From: an uncultured Bacteroides sp.
Lineage (GTDB): Bacteria > Bacteroidota > Bacteroidia > Bacteroidales > Bacteroidaceae
Assembly: GCA_944319875.1 (NCBI GenBank)
Contig: CALUFR010000095.1
Location: forward strand, 1-45,251
Direction of reading: 5' to 3'
Length of the DNA: 45,251 nucleotides
Shown here: positions 31,916-40,215 of the stretch, piece by piece
Layout of the letters: the number at the start of each line of letters is the position of its first letter
How positions within the stretch are numbered: position 1 is the first letter of the stretch
Program-made: the position numbers and the translations under genes
The notes under the pieces: model-generated
Told to the model about the DNA's origin: nothing
Seen by the model: only the letters and a program-made list of their open reading frames with translations
The model's database searches: none

Positions 31916-32070
31916 ACTATCTGAATACTTTTCAGGATACTATCTGAATACTTTTCAGAATACTACCTGAATACTTTTCAGAATACTACCTGAATACTTT
32001 TCAGACAGTACCTGAAAGACTTTCAGACGGCGCCTGAAAAGTATTCAGGCCATTTCTGAAAGAGACCTGA
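31916..32070. repeat. 23-bp tandem repeats with dyad cores
   Basis: Six copies of a dyad CTGAA-N5-TTCAG begin at 31921, 31944, 31967, 31990, 32012 and 32034, with periods of 23, 23, 23, 22 and 22 bases; a decayed seventh follows. The first four read CTGAATACTTTTCAG, the fifth CTGAAAGACTTTCAG (a perfect dyad) and the sixth the inverse CTGAAAAGTATTCAG. There is no variable spacer, so this is not a CRISPR array. The remaining part of 31874-32312 holds the glf promoter and nothing else I can support. Confidence 0.85.
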
Positions 32071-32190
32071 AACATTTCTTGTTGATTTCCTGATATTTGT
32101 TTCTTATTCATCCAACGCTACCCTATCATCCGTCATGCAGGAATAGCAAGCAGAATTAGAGGATGCGAATGGCTGATAATAGCAAAACAC

Positions 32191-32221
32191 TTTGCAATTA
32201 CCTATCTTCTTTGTACTTTTG
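32191..32221 (+). promoter_or_regulatory. Promoter of glf
   Basis: TTTG (32191-32194) and TACTTTTG (32214-32221) are separated by exactly 19 nt, a full consensus Bacteroidetes promoter. The predicted start near 32228 leaves a leader of about 85 nt. Confidence 0.8.
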
Positions 32222-32312
32222 CAAATAGAGACCACAAAAAGCTTATTGCATCCAATTTACGAATAAGGAATTTGAAAGATAAGATCCAAGCATTCATCCT
32301 AAATAAAGAAAA

Positions 32313-33449
32313 ATGAGCAAGAAGTATGATTATATAGTGGTTGGTGCCGGCTTGTATGGAGCGACTTTCGCCCATCTTGCGGCCAAGCAGGGCAAACATT
32401 GCTTAGTGATAGACAAGCGCCCTCACTTGGGCGGCAATTTGTATTGCGAGCATGTGGAAGGCATAAATGTACACAAATATGGCGCACACATCTTCCACAC
32501 CAGCAACAAGCAGGTATGGGATTTCGTCAACTCCATTGTGGAGTTCAACCGATATACCAATTCACCGGTAGCCAACTATAAAGGCCGGCTGTACAACCTG
32601 CCTTTTAACATGAATACCTTCTATCAGATGTGGGGCGTCACGACGCCTGCCGAGGCGATGGCAAAGTTGGAAGAGCAAAGAGCCGAAGCGGCAGCCCGGA
32701 TGAAGCGTGACGGTGTAACAACCCCACGCAACCTTGAAGAGCAGGCGCAGGTGCTGATAGGAACAGACATCTACGAACGGTTGATAAAAGGCTACACGGA
32801 GAAGCAATGGGGACGCCCCTGCACGGAACTGCCCGCTTTCATCATCAAACGCCTGCCCGTCCGACTGGTTTTCGATAACAACTATTTCAACGACAAATAC
32901 CAGGGAATCCCCATAGGTGGCTACAACAGACTGATAGACGGTTTACTGGACGGTATTGAAACAAAGACCGGTGTGGACTTCTTTGCAAACCAGTCCTATT
33001 GGGAGGAGCTGACGGACACAATCGTCTTCACCGGAAAGATAGACGAATATTACGGGTACTGTTACGGTAAACTGGAGTATCGCACCGTACGTTTTGAGGA
33101 AGAAATACACGATGTACCGAACTATCAGGGAAACGCGGTCGTGAACTATACGGAGAAAGAAGTACCTTATACTCGCGTCATCGAGCACAAGCATTTCGAG
33201 ATGTTCGGCCAGGAAGTGTACGCCTGTCCCAAGACCGTCATCTCCAAGGAGTATTCCACGGAATGGAAAGACGGGATGGAGCCTTACTATCCGGTAAACG
33301 ATGAGCGAAACAACTGCTTATACCGCCAATACAAGGAACTGGCGGACAAGGAGGAGAAGGTGATTTTCGGCGGAAGACTGGCTGAATACAAATATTACGA
33401 CATGCACCAGATTGTGGAAGGTCTGCTGGCACGTTTCAGTATAGGGTAA
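32313..33449 (+). CDS. glf: UDP-galactopyranose mutase
   Basis: A 378-aa flavoenzyme that converts UDP-galactopyranose to UDP-galactofuranose. The FAD-binding VVGAGLYGATFA (about 10-21) and IDKRPHLGGNLYCE lie at the N-terminus; HKYGAHIFHTSNKQVWDF is the conserved active-site histidine/substrate region; PVANYKGRLYNLPFNM and the ITEKQWG-like GYTEKQWGRP are present; the C-terminal block RLAEYKYYDMHQ is typical. The length is standard. It has its own full consensus promoter and ends seven bases from a convergent galactofuranosyltransferase-like gene, strongly implying that the glycan made here contains galactofuranose. Confidence 0.97.
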   Translation: MSKKYDYIVVGAGLYGATFAHLAAKQGKHCLVIDKRPHLGGNLYCEHVEGINVHKYGAHIFHTSNKQVWDFVNSIVEFNRYTNSPVANYKGRLYNLPFNMNTFYQMWGVTTPAEAMAKLEEQRAEAAARMKRDGVTTPRNLEEQAQVLIGTDIYERLIKGYTEKQWGRPCTELPAFIIKRLPVRLVFDNNYFNDKYQGIPIGGYNRLIDGLLDGIETKTGVDFFANQSYWEELTDTIVFTGKIDEYYGYCYGKLEYRTVRFEEEIHDVPNYQGNAVVNYTEKEVPYTRVIEHKHFEMFGQEVYACPKTVISKEYSTEWKDGMEPYYPVNDERNNCLYRQYKELADKEEKVIFGGRLAEYKYYDMHQIVEGLLARFSIG

Positions 33450-33455
33450 CTGTAC

Positions 33456-34502
33456 CTATACCGTGACACGCGGCAACACTGCGGATATAGCCCGGCTGAA
33501 ATACCCTCCTTCGGACAGCAATCCGCTGACACGACGTACATTGTCACACATCCGTTCATATTCTTCTCGTGTCAGGCGTTCATAGATTCCCTTGATGTCG
33601 CGCAAGGAATCAATACAGAAACCGATGCCGTTTTCCTCTATGAATCCGGCCATGGCGGCTTCGCGCCACACGATGACGGGCAAGCCGCAACGGATGTACA
33701 GGGAAATCTTATGAGGCGTGTTGACTTTCAGGTATTCACCCCAGTCACCGCTACAGGTATCAACTGAGTCACCATCCCACACAAGTCCAAAATCCCCTTC
33801 GGCTTCACTAATCAACTTGTCGGGTGGCATAAATCCTTTTATTTCAAACTTCTCCGGACATTCCGCAGTCGATTTGTCAAAACCCCTGCCATACACATTC
33901 AGGGTATAACCCTCGACATAACGCCCCAATTCATAGAGGAAACTGTTTTTCCGACGAGCCAATTGCCCGGCATACACCACCTTACGCAAAGGCCAGGTAC
34001 TCTTCCGGTTCGGGCTGCGGGAGTCGGACAAGAAATCAAAGATACGGAGAGGCTCAATGACCCGCTTCCCGTCATGCCCCACGTATCCATGATCGCACAG
34101 CCATTGACAGAAAGTCGGATTGTGACCGATAACTGCATCCGACTTGTTCAGCCGGTCTATTTCCCCTTGTATACTACTATGCTTGATGCGGAGACTAATC
34201 AGGTCGTGCATTAATGTCACTACTTTCGCCCCGCGCAGGTGAGCCAGTCGGCAAACAGTGGAATAATATTTCGCAGGATATTGCACAATCAGCACGTCTC
34301 CTCGACCCACTCGCGTCAGCATACGAAGCACGATGGCAAGGGTGCGCACGAAATGACACAACTTGTTCTTACTAACGCTATGGCGCCTCCCCGCTGGAGA
34401 GAACCCCAGCCGGTCCATCGTCTGTTCGATGTCTAGACGGGCTTTGCTTCCCGCGTCATTGAGTCGCTTGGACTTGTAGTCCCTGGATAAATAGTAAATC
34501 AT
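33456..34502 (-). CDS. WbbI-like galactofuranosyltransferase (GT-B)
   Basis: A 348-aa cytoplasmic GT-B glycosyltransferase resembling beta-1,6-galactofuranosyltransferases of the WbbI type. The N-terminal half has LIVQYPAKYYSTVCRL and KVVTLMHDLISLR (acceptor side). The C-terminal half has RKVVYAGQLARRKNSF, GDFGLVWDGDSVDT and NTPHKISLYIRCGLPVIVW, where donor binding is expected. The convergent glf gene supplies the putative donor UDP-Galf, supporting the call by context. It is the last gene of a minus-strand trio, 26 bases after the fused GT2 gene. Confidence 0.85.
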   Translation of the reverse strand: MIYYLSRDYKSKRLNDAGSKARLDIEQTMDRLGFSPAGRRHSVSKNKLCHFVRTLAIVLRMLTRVGRGDVLIVQYPAKYYSTVCRLAHLRGAKVVTLMHDLISLRIKHSSIQGEIDRLNKSDAVIGHNPTFCQWLCDHGYVGHDGKRVIEPLRIFDFLSDSRSPNRKSTWPLRKVVYAGQLARRKNSFLYELGRYVEGYTLNVYGRGFDKSTAECPEKFEIKGFMPPDKLISEAEGDFGLVWDGDSVDTCSGDWGEYLKVNTPHKISLYIRCGLPVIVWREAAMAGFIEENGIGFCIDSLRDIKGIYERLTREEYERMCDNVRRVSGLLSEGGYFSRAISAVLPRVTV

Positions 34503-34528
34503 TCTTGAATAAAATCAAAAAAAGACGG

Positions 34529-36106
34529 TTATTCAATCGTTATGTATTGGTCGATTCCTTTTCTTGCACGTGTTCGCTTAAGGGCGATGGTATCCTGCAA
34601 CATCTGCCAGTTCTTGCTCGCATTCACTTTGTTCTCTTCCGGATGATAGAGATGTACGGCACCCGCCATACCTTTGGCATTTTTCCGCTTAATTCCAATA
34701 TTCAATAGTCGTTGAAAGAAATCGGAGTCCTCATACCCCCAGCTTGCAAAGTTCTCATCAAATCCGTTGACTTTCACACAGTCTTCCTTCCAAAAGGCAA
34801 GATGACATCCTTTTGCCCGCGTTATGCCGCTTTTCCCTTTAAGCCAAGCCGCAAGAAACGGAATACGAACGAGAACTTGCGGTTTCATTAACCCGCGAGA
34901 CCAAAAATGGAAGACCGGGTTAAGTGTCTGTAACCTGCGCCGGGTCTCTTTTTCGTCAAGTGGAGCCCTGCTTCCAACGACAAAAAAGCCTTTCCGCATT
35001 AACTTCTGGTGATCTTTTATAAAATGAGGCGTTAAGACCATGTCACCGTCAATCATTACGATATAATCCCCGGTCGCTTTGGCAATTGCTTTGTTTCTCG
35101 ACATTGACAACCGAAAACCTTGATCCGGAATCCACGAATGAATCAGAGGTACCGGAAACAGCTGCCGATAACGGTCTATCAATTCTTTCGTCTCTACTCC
35201 CGACCCGTCATCCGCAATTACGACCTCTTTAGGACAAACACGCTGTTTTAATATACTTTTCAAGACCATCTCCAGAAAGGGGGGATTGTTGTACGTTGTT
35301 ACAATCAGCGAGATGGAAGGAGCTACCGAACCCGTCAGGCTTTGTCTGATGACCGGGAATTTTTCCATTATCCTGTCCAGTGCCTTGCTGTTCTTGTCAT
35401 CCTCCGGATGTAAGTTGACGGACATCAGTGAAAGCTCTCTCGGCTTCCCGACACCTTTTGCCGTGCGCTGCCCGTTGGGGAGGGGAATGACATAGGTGCC
35501 TTTGGACACCGCCGCCACCCAGAACCACACATCGTCTACCGTAGGGGCCAGCGTCATGAAAAGTTCCGGGTCAAGCATCTTCTCGTCCAGTGAATGGGGC
35601 GGATAGAGCACACCGCCCACACCAGTCAGCATCGCCAAGTGAGTACGATGGATTTTCTTGAAAATGAAGTCATACCATTTGTATTTCCGCCATTTCCGGT
35701 AAGGCGCGCCTGGTCTCACTTTCCTGACACGATGCGCAATGATGGCATCGGGTACCCGCTTGTGCAGGGCGACCAGGTTGCGTAGCAAATCCGGATGGTA
35801 ACGGATGTCATCGTCGATGGTCACGATGACATCTTCGGGAAAGTCCCTCAAAGCCGGTATCAGCTTCTTGTACGAACGTATCTCGGCAGGGTCGAGGCGC
35901 ACCTCGAAGAAAGGACACTCTGCCTTGAGGGCTTCAATCTCCGCAGGCAACGTCCCGTCCGGAAACTTCTGCGTATCCAGGTAGAGCACAATCTTGTCGG
36001 GCAGCAGCGTGCCTTGCAAAATGGAGCGTATGGCTTGTGCCGCGTATGGAAGTGCCGCGGGAAACGAAGTCAGTGAAACGATTATCTGTTGTTTATTGTC
36101 CATCAT
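34529..36106 (-). CDS. Two-domain glycosyltransferase: GT2-like N-domain fused to GT2 with 7C-type end
   Basis: A 525-aa fusion. Residues 1-260 are a GT-A-like domain nearly the same as the whole of the upstream gene (SLTSFPAALPYAAQAIRSIL, IRSYKKLIPALRDFP, the TIDDD motif at 96-100, KGVGKPRELSL). Residues about 265-525 are a GT2 domain: SLIVTTYNNPP, IADDGSG (297-303), the MIDGDMV metal motif (352-358) and a C-terminal WGYEDSDFFQRL segment as in the Glyco_transf_7C galactosyltransferase module. Two activities could add successive sugars. The upstream gene stops two bases before this start. A second ATG immediately follows the first. Confidence 0.88.
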   Translation of the reverse strand: MMDNKQQIIVSLTSFPAALPYAAQAIRSILQGTLLPDKIVLYLDTQKFPDGTLPAEIEALKAECPFFEVRLDPAEIRSYKKLIPALRDFPEDVIVTIDDDIRYHPDLLRNLVALHKRVPDAIIAHRVRKVRPGAPYRKWRKYKWYDFIFKKIHRTHLAMLTGVGGVLYPPHSLDEKMLDPELFMTLAPTVDDVWFWVAAVSKGTYVIPLPNGQRTAKGVGKPRELSLMSVNLHPEDDKNSKALDRIMEKFPVIRQSLTGSVAPSISLIVTTYNNPPFLEMVLKSILKQRVCPKEVVIADDGSGVETKELIDRYRQLFPVPLIHSWIPDQGFRLSMSRNKAIAKATGDYIVMIDGDMVLTPHFIKDHQKLMRKGFFVVGSRAPLDEKETRRRLQTLNPVFHFWSRGLMKPQVLVRIPFLAAWLKGKSGITRAKGCHLAFWKEDCVKVNGFDENFASWGYEDSDFFQRLLNIGIKRKNAKGMAGAVHLYHPEENKVNASKNWQMLQDTIALKRTRARKGIDQYITIE

Positions 36107-36108
36107 CC

Positions 36109-36909
36109 TTAGTCTTGAGGGTTATAGCCAATCCGTTCCCCTATCTCCGGGAATCTTTTCACAATCGCTTTCAGTGCGGCGGCGTTTCGGTCGACGCCCG
36201 ACTTGAAGTTAGTCGTTTTCAAGGATAATGTACGGGGTTTCCCTACGCCCTTCGGCTTATTGTACCCGAAGGGAACCGGTGCAATCGGTGTGCCGTTGGC
36301 CACTGCCGCCGCCCAGAACCAGATATCGTCCGTCGTCGGGGCAATTTGCGTGAACAGCTCTTCATCCAGCATCTCCGCTTTCAGTGCATGGGGCGGATAC
36401 AATATCCCTCCTACCCCGGTCGCAATGTTCTTGAAGCCGACGTGCAGCTTTTTCCACACAAAGCTATACCACCTATACTTGCTCCATTTGCGGTAGGGAA
36501 GGCCCGGCTTCACGCGCTTGGCCCGATGACCCAGCACGGCGTTCGGGATCTGTTCGTGCAGTCGCAACAAGTCGCGTAGCATGTGTTCGTGATAGTACAC
36601 ATCATCGTCCACCGTCACGATAACAGCGTCCGGAAAATCATGCAATGCCGGTATCAGTTTCCGGTACGAACGAATGTCCCGGTCATAGTTCCGTATTTCA
36701 AAAACAGGGTTTCGTTCGGCCAGTTCGAGCAGCGACTGCGGAACTCCGCCTTCACCAAATTGCGAGAAGGTCAGGTAAAGTATCAACTTGTCGGGCAGAA
36801 CGGAACCGTTCAACAGGGATTGAACAGCCTTGGCTGCGTAGGATATCGCCGCCGGAAAGGAGGTCATGGATACAACCACTTGAGGTTTGGGCATATTCGG
36901 ATTCATCAT
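36109..36909 (-). CDS. GT2-like glycosyltransferase, paralogue of the neighbouring fusion's N-domain
   Basis: A 266-aa single-domain protein colinear with residues 1-255 of the next gene, sharing SMTSFPAAISYAAKAV, RDIRSYRKLIPALHDFPD, TVDDDVYYHEHML (DDD at 101-103), GVGGILYPPHAL and PTTDDIWFWAAAV. This DDD motif plus a WFW-aa-V helix is typical of a family of Bacteroidetes cell-surface glycosyltransferases. The adjacent pair looks like tandem duplication with a GT2 domain fused onto one copy. It is the first gene of the trio, with a -7 box TACCTTTG at 36944-36951. MNPNMPKP is an alternative start one codon in. Confidence 0.85.
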   Translation of the reverse strand: MMNPNMPKPQVVVSMTSFPAAISYAAKAVQSLLNGSVLPDKLILYLTFSQFGEGGVPQSLLELAERNPVFEIRNYDRDIRSYRKLIPALHDFPDAVIVTVDDDVYYHEHMLRDLLRLHEQIPNAVLGHRAKRVKPGLPYRKWSKYRWYSFVWKKLHVGFKNIATGVGGILYPPHALKAEMLDEELFTQIAPTTDDIWFWAAAVANGTPIAPVPFGYNKPKGVGKPRTLSLKTTNFKSGVDRNAAALKAIVKRFPEIGERIGYNPQD

Positions 36910-36943
36910 CTTTTCGCACTAATTGATCTACAAGGGAATGGAA

Positions 36944-36951
36944 CAAAGGTA
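36944..36951 (-). promoter_or_regulatory. -7 promoter element of the minus-strand glycosyltransferase trio
   Basis: TACCTTTG on the minus strand is an exact TAnnTTTG match about 35 bases before the first start codon. No -33 box at normal spacing. Confidence 0.5.
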
Positions 36952-37024
36952 ATACAAAAAAGCGAAATAACGGTTCATCCGGTGAAAGAAAATTCATATA
37001 CTCCGCCGGATAAAAGGATGTGTT

Positions 37025-37440
37025 CACACCGTGAAACCTTCACACAAGATGAAAGCTATCAAATAATATTGTCATCCTATTCCTCGCTGTCTAAAAAACG
37101 TTTCAAGTCATAGTACATGGAGCGTGTTCCCGCGTGAAGCTCCACGTGAAGGATGCATCCTTCACTGTATTGCATTGAATTACAATCGTCTATAAGAGCG
37201 TGAAGGCGTGAAGGATATTTCACGCAGACTCTGTTTAAGGAGGTGTAACAAGCCCGTGCTTCCTCGGGGTGTGACGCCACGCTTCGTCACCCCCTCACGA
37301 CACGTGGCCTGAGGTGGTGACGGCACGTGGCGTGAAACGGTCATGAAGCGTGGCGTGAGAAACAGTTCCCACAAAGTGCCACTTGAGCGTCGTAAAGTGC
37401 CACTTGAGGATCGTAAACAGCCACTTGAGCATCACCGATG
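37025..37440. repeat. Dense GTGAAGG/TTCACGC palindromes and 21-bp direct repeats
   Basis: Dyads include GTGAA/TTCAC at 37031-37043, a perfect 20-bp palindrome GTGAAGGATGCATCCTTCAC at 37146-37165 and GCGTGAA/TTCACGC at 37206-37225. The word GTGGCGTGA occurs twice near 37327-37360. Three 21-bp direct repeats start at 37373, 37394 and 37415, with the core AAGTGCCACTT (a dyad) intact in the first two. Short minus-strand frames over the area look like chance. This repeat fills most of the 562-base gap 36910-37471, in which I see no gene. Confidence 0.75.
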
Positions 37441-37471
37441 TTCATAACACAATATCTAATGGGCAAAACCA

Positions 37472-39772
37472 TTAATAACTGATCTTCACTCCCGCAAAGA
37501 ACGAACGGGGCGTGCCGGGTCCGTAGATATAACCCGAATCACGCAACTTGCCCTGGTCGAAGTCCTCCTGGTAAGCGTTGAAGAGGTTCTGCACGCCGGC
37601 ACTGACTTGGAGCGTGATGTCCTTATAAACCGTGAAGTCATAGGCCGCCTTGAGGTTCATCTCCCAAAAGTCCGGCGTGGTCTCGGCACGGTCTTTCTCA
37701 ATGTAGCCGGAACGGTGCTCCACCAACATGCTGCCCGTGTACGTGCCGGACAAGGAAACGCTCAATGCTTTCCATGGATTGTAAGTCAGCGTCATGTAGC
37801 CATACGTGTCGGGCGTGCAGAAGATGCGCTTCTCCAAAGGAACGCTTTCGTCATCGCTCCAGCGGCGGGCTTCCTTGTACTCAGCTTTTTGCAGGGTGAT
37901 ACCCGCCTGGAGCTGAAGCGTGCTGAGCCAGGCCACACGTCCTTCTAAGGTCAATCCATAGACACGGGCACCGTCCTCGTTGTAACGTTCGTTTTTCAGA
38001 ATGCCGTTTTCGGTGCCTATCTCACGCAGGGCGAACACATCGGAAAGATCGGTGAAGAAGCCCTCTACCAACAGGTTGGCTTGCCAGGCTCCCCAACGCT
38101 GGTACATGTCTGCGGAGACGCTGACACTGCGGGACTTTTCCTCCCGCAAATCCTCGGCAAGCTGGATCATGGACACATTGCCGCCTACATTCTCGACATG
38201 AAGGTCTTCATCGAACGCCTGCGGGGCACGAAAGCCCACCGAATAACTGGCGCGCAGGTTGACGTTCTCCGTGGGATTGAAGCGCAGATTGACACGAGGA
38301 CTGAAAATGACGTGGTCTATCAGGTTGTGCTTGTCCAAACGTCCGCCCACGAGGAAACCCCACTTATCGTTCTTCCATTCGTTTTGGAGGAATGCGCCGG
38401 CAATGCGCACCGTCTGGTCGATGCGGCGGTTGTAGCCCCACATATTGTCGTGCATGGCGTCCTCATTGTACTCTACACCGCCCGTCAGGTCGGCGGGAAG
38501 GAAGAGGCAGCGGTCGAAGTGGTAGACGTACTGCGTACCTACTACCCACGTCAGGTCCTTCGTCGAACCGTAAGCGTCCAGCGAATGGTCGCCGCCGTAA
38601 TAGCTGTCGCGGTCAATGTGCTGCACGGAGGCATAGACGTTCATGCGGTGTTTCTCGTTGGGTGAGAAATAGTCGAACTTCACGCTTCCGCTATTGATGC
38701 TGTGCTGCGTCTGCTCGGTAATGTCCGTCTCGTGAGGCGGCAGGTCAAGCAAATTACCACCCCGGCGGAACTCCTGCAGGTGATGATACTCAAAGGTGAG
38801 TTTTGAATAGGTACTGGTCTTGAGGAACGAGCGGAAACCTACGGTCTGGTTATGCAGCTTGGGCAGTTCGGTAAATCCGTCGCCGTCATAGTCATAGGCA
38901 CTCCGAGCACGATTCTGTCCGAAAACGTAGATGCCCGCCTTATGGTTGTCCGTCACCAGCGAGGCGTTCATGGTCGTATTATTGTCGAACGTGGAGAAAC
39001 CGTCCACACCGGTAATGGTATGCCCCAACTGGGCGGAATTACGCAGCGGTTCCTTCGTGATGATGTTGATGGTACCCGCAATGGCGGACGCACCGAACAA
39101 GGCGGAACCTCCCCCGCGCATCACCTCCACACGCTCTATCATGTTGGCGGGAATCTGCTCCAGCCCGTACACACCCGCCAAAGCGCTGAACACGGGACGG
39201 GAATCTATCAATATCTGCGTATAAGGTCCATCAAGCCCATTGATACGCACCTGCTGGAAGCCGCAATTCTGGCAATTGTTCTCCACCCGTACGCCCGGCT
39301 GGAAATTCAGCCCCTGCGCCAAGGTAGTGGAATTGGTCTGCTCAAACAGCTTGATGTCCATCACATTGACCAAGGTAGGAGCCGTACGGCGGGTCGTCTC
39401 GCTACGGTTAGCGGTCACTACCACGCCGTCCAACGCCACAAGATCCTCCTCTAGCTCAAAGTTCTCTTCCAGCGTGACGCCTTTCTTCAATACAACGTCG
39501 CGCGTCACGGTCTTGTACCCCACGGCACTGACCTGCAACACGAATTCCCCTTCGGGCAGGTTCTTCAGGAAATAATGTCCCGTGGGGTCGGTCAAGGTTC
39601 CGATGGTCGTGCCCTTCAGCGACACGGTGATATAAGAAAGGTGCTCCTGCGTATGTTTATCCAATACATGGCCTACAATATTGGCATCCGAAGAATTCAG
39701 TTCTTCGGCAAAAGCGGAGGCGGGCAGCCATGCACACAATGCCGCCACCACAAGAAAGATATAATGTTTCAT
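37472..39772 (-). CDS. TonB-dependent receptor with CxxC in the plug, probable metal or metal-chelate uptake
   Basis: A 766-aa outer-membrane receptor. The signal peptide ends near residue 22 (SAFA), then a CarboxypepD_reg-like domain (about 32-108), a plug (about 125-240) and a barrel. The plug contains CQNC (C167, C170) in the segment VENNCQNCGFQQVRINGLDG, then YTQILIDSRPVFSAL and IERVEVMRGGGSALFG. The C-terminal barrel shows DFWEMNLKAAYDF, VQNLFNAYQEDFDQG and the final VKISY. I infer metal or metal-chelate import from the CxxC and the His-rich protein encoded 44 bases upstream; which metal is unknown, and vitamin or heme cannot be excluded. Confidence 0.88.
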   Translation of the reverse strand: MKHYIFLVVAALCAWLPASAFAEELNSSDANIVGHVLDKHTQEHLSYITVSLKGTTIGTLTDPTGHYFLKNLPEGEFVLQVSAVGYKTVTRDVVLKKGVTLEENFELEEDLVALDGVVVTANRSETTRRTAPTLVNVMDIKLFEQTNSTTLAQGLNFQPGVRVENNCQNCGFQQVRINGLDGPYTQILIDSRPVFSALAGVYGLEQIPANMIERVEVMRGGGSALFGASAIAGTINIITKEPLRNSAQLGHTITGVDGFSTFDNNTTMNASLVTDNHKAGIYVFGQNRARSAYDYDGDGFTELPKLHNQTVGFRSFLKTSTYSKLTFEYHHLQEFRRGGNLLDLPPHETDITEQTQHSINSGSVKFDYFSPNEKHRMNVYASVQHIDRDSYYGGDHSLDAYGSTKDLTWVVGTQYVYHFDRCLFLPADLTGGVEYNEDAMHDNMWGYNRRIDQTVRIAGAFLQNEWKNDKWGFLVGGRLDKHNLIDHVIFSPRVNLRFNPTENVNLRASYSVGFRAPQAFDEDLHVENVGGNVSMIQLAEDLREEKSRSVSVSADMYQRWGAWQANLLVEGFFTDLSDVFALREIGTENGILKNERYNEDGARVYGLTLEGRVAWLSTLQLQAGITLQKAEYKEARRWSDDESVPLEKRIFCTPDTYGYMTLTYNPWKALSVSLSGTYTGSMLVEHRSGYIEKDRAETTPDFWEMNLKAAYDFTVYKDITLQVSAGVQNLFNAYQEDFDQGKLRDSGYIYGPGTPRSFFAGVKISY

Positions 39773-39816
39773 GTGTCTTCTTTTTATTGATAAAATGATA
39801 ATTTATTTTCCCTGTT

Positions 39817-40134
39817 TTAGAAGACACGAAAGGGAGGGGCTCGCAGACGGATTCCGTCTTCCGGCAGAGACAGGCAGAGGCACGTCCGGCGCGGGACAGC
39901 CAACAAGCCCAGCAAGGCACAGAAGCAGGGAACAGCAATCTGCATAAAAGGAACGGCAGAAGCCACATAATAGTCAAGGAAGAGGATGGTTTCGGCCTGG
40001 CTCTCGGTATGCTGATGATTGGCTTCGGAGGGATGCGAATGCACAATAATCACTCCGTTCACCACATGTGAGTGGGTGAACAGCGTCACTCCTCCCCAAT
40101 ACGTCAGGAACAGGAGAGGAAGAAAAAACTTCAT
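39817..40134 (-). CDS. Small His-rich membrane protein upstream of the receptor
   Basis: A 105-aa protein beginning MKFFLPLLFLTYWGGVTLF at the ATG at 40134. A much longer frame runs upstream, but it crosses the promoter and has no sensible start, so I reject it. A first membrane segment or signal occupies residues 2-19. HSHVVNGVIIVHSHP (21-35) and NHQHTESQ (39-46) put many His in a short periplasmic loop, then a second hydrophobic segment runs over about 57-80. The tail is basic. I recall similar HSHP-containing small proteins beside TonB receptors in Bacteroides but no known function. Metal binding and delivery to or sensing for the receptor is inferred. Confidence 0.8.
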   Translation of the reverse strand: MKFFLPLLFLTYWGGVTLFTHSHVVNGVIIVHSHPSEANHQHTESQAETILFLDYYVASAVPFMQIAVPCFCALLGLLAVPRRTCLCLSLPEDGIRLRAPPFRVF

Positions 40135-40184
40135 GATGCGGCGCAATTTCTCCAAAAAAAGAACAACGTTATAAATTGAAGCCG

Positions 40185-40215
40185 CAAAGATACGGTTATC
40201 GTTACGAACACACAA
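40185..40215 (-). promoter_or_regulatory. Promoter of the His-rich protein/TonB-receptor operon
   Basis: On the minus strand TTG (40215-40213) is followed after 20 nt by TATCTTTG (40192-40185). The predicted start near 40178 gives a leader of about 44 nt. The spacer holds GTTACGAAC, a short dyad that might bind a metal regulator; this is weak. Confidence 0.7.

Noticed and set aside
31916-32070. CRISPR-like appearance of the 23-bp repeat
   Set aside because: Units abut each other with no unique spacers, lengths are too short and no cas gene is present.
28066-36909. Classical phase-variable Bacteroides capsule locus
   Set aside because: No UpxY/UpxZ antiterminator pair, no invertible-promoter inverted repeats and no flippase or polymerase were found.
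37077-37374. Two short minus-strand frames (64-67 aa)
   Set aside because: They sit in the palindrome-rich repeat region with no promoter, Shine-Dalgarno or recognisable motif.
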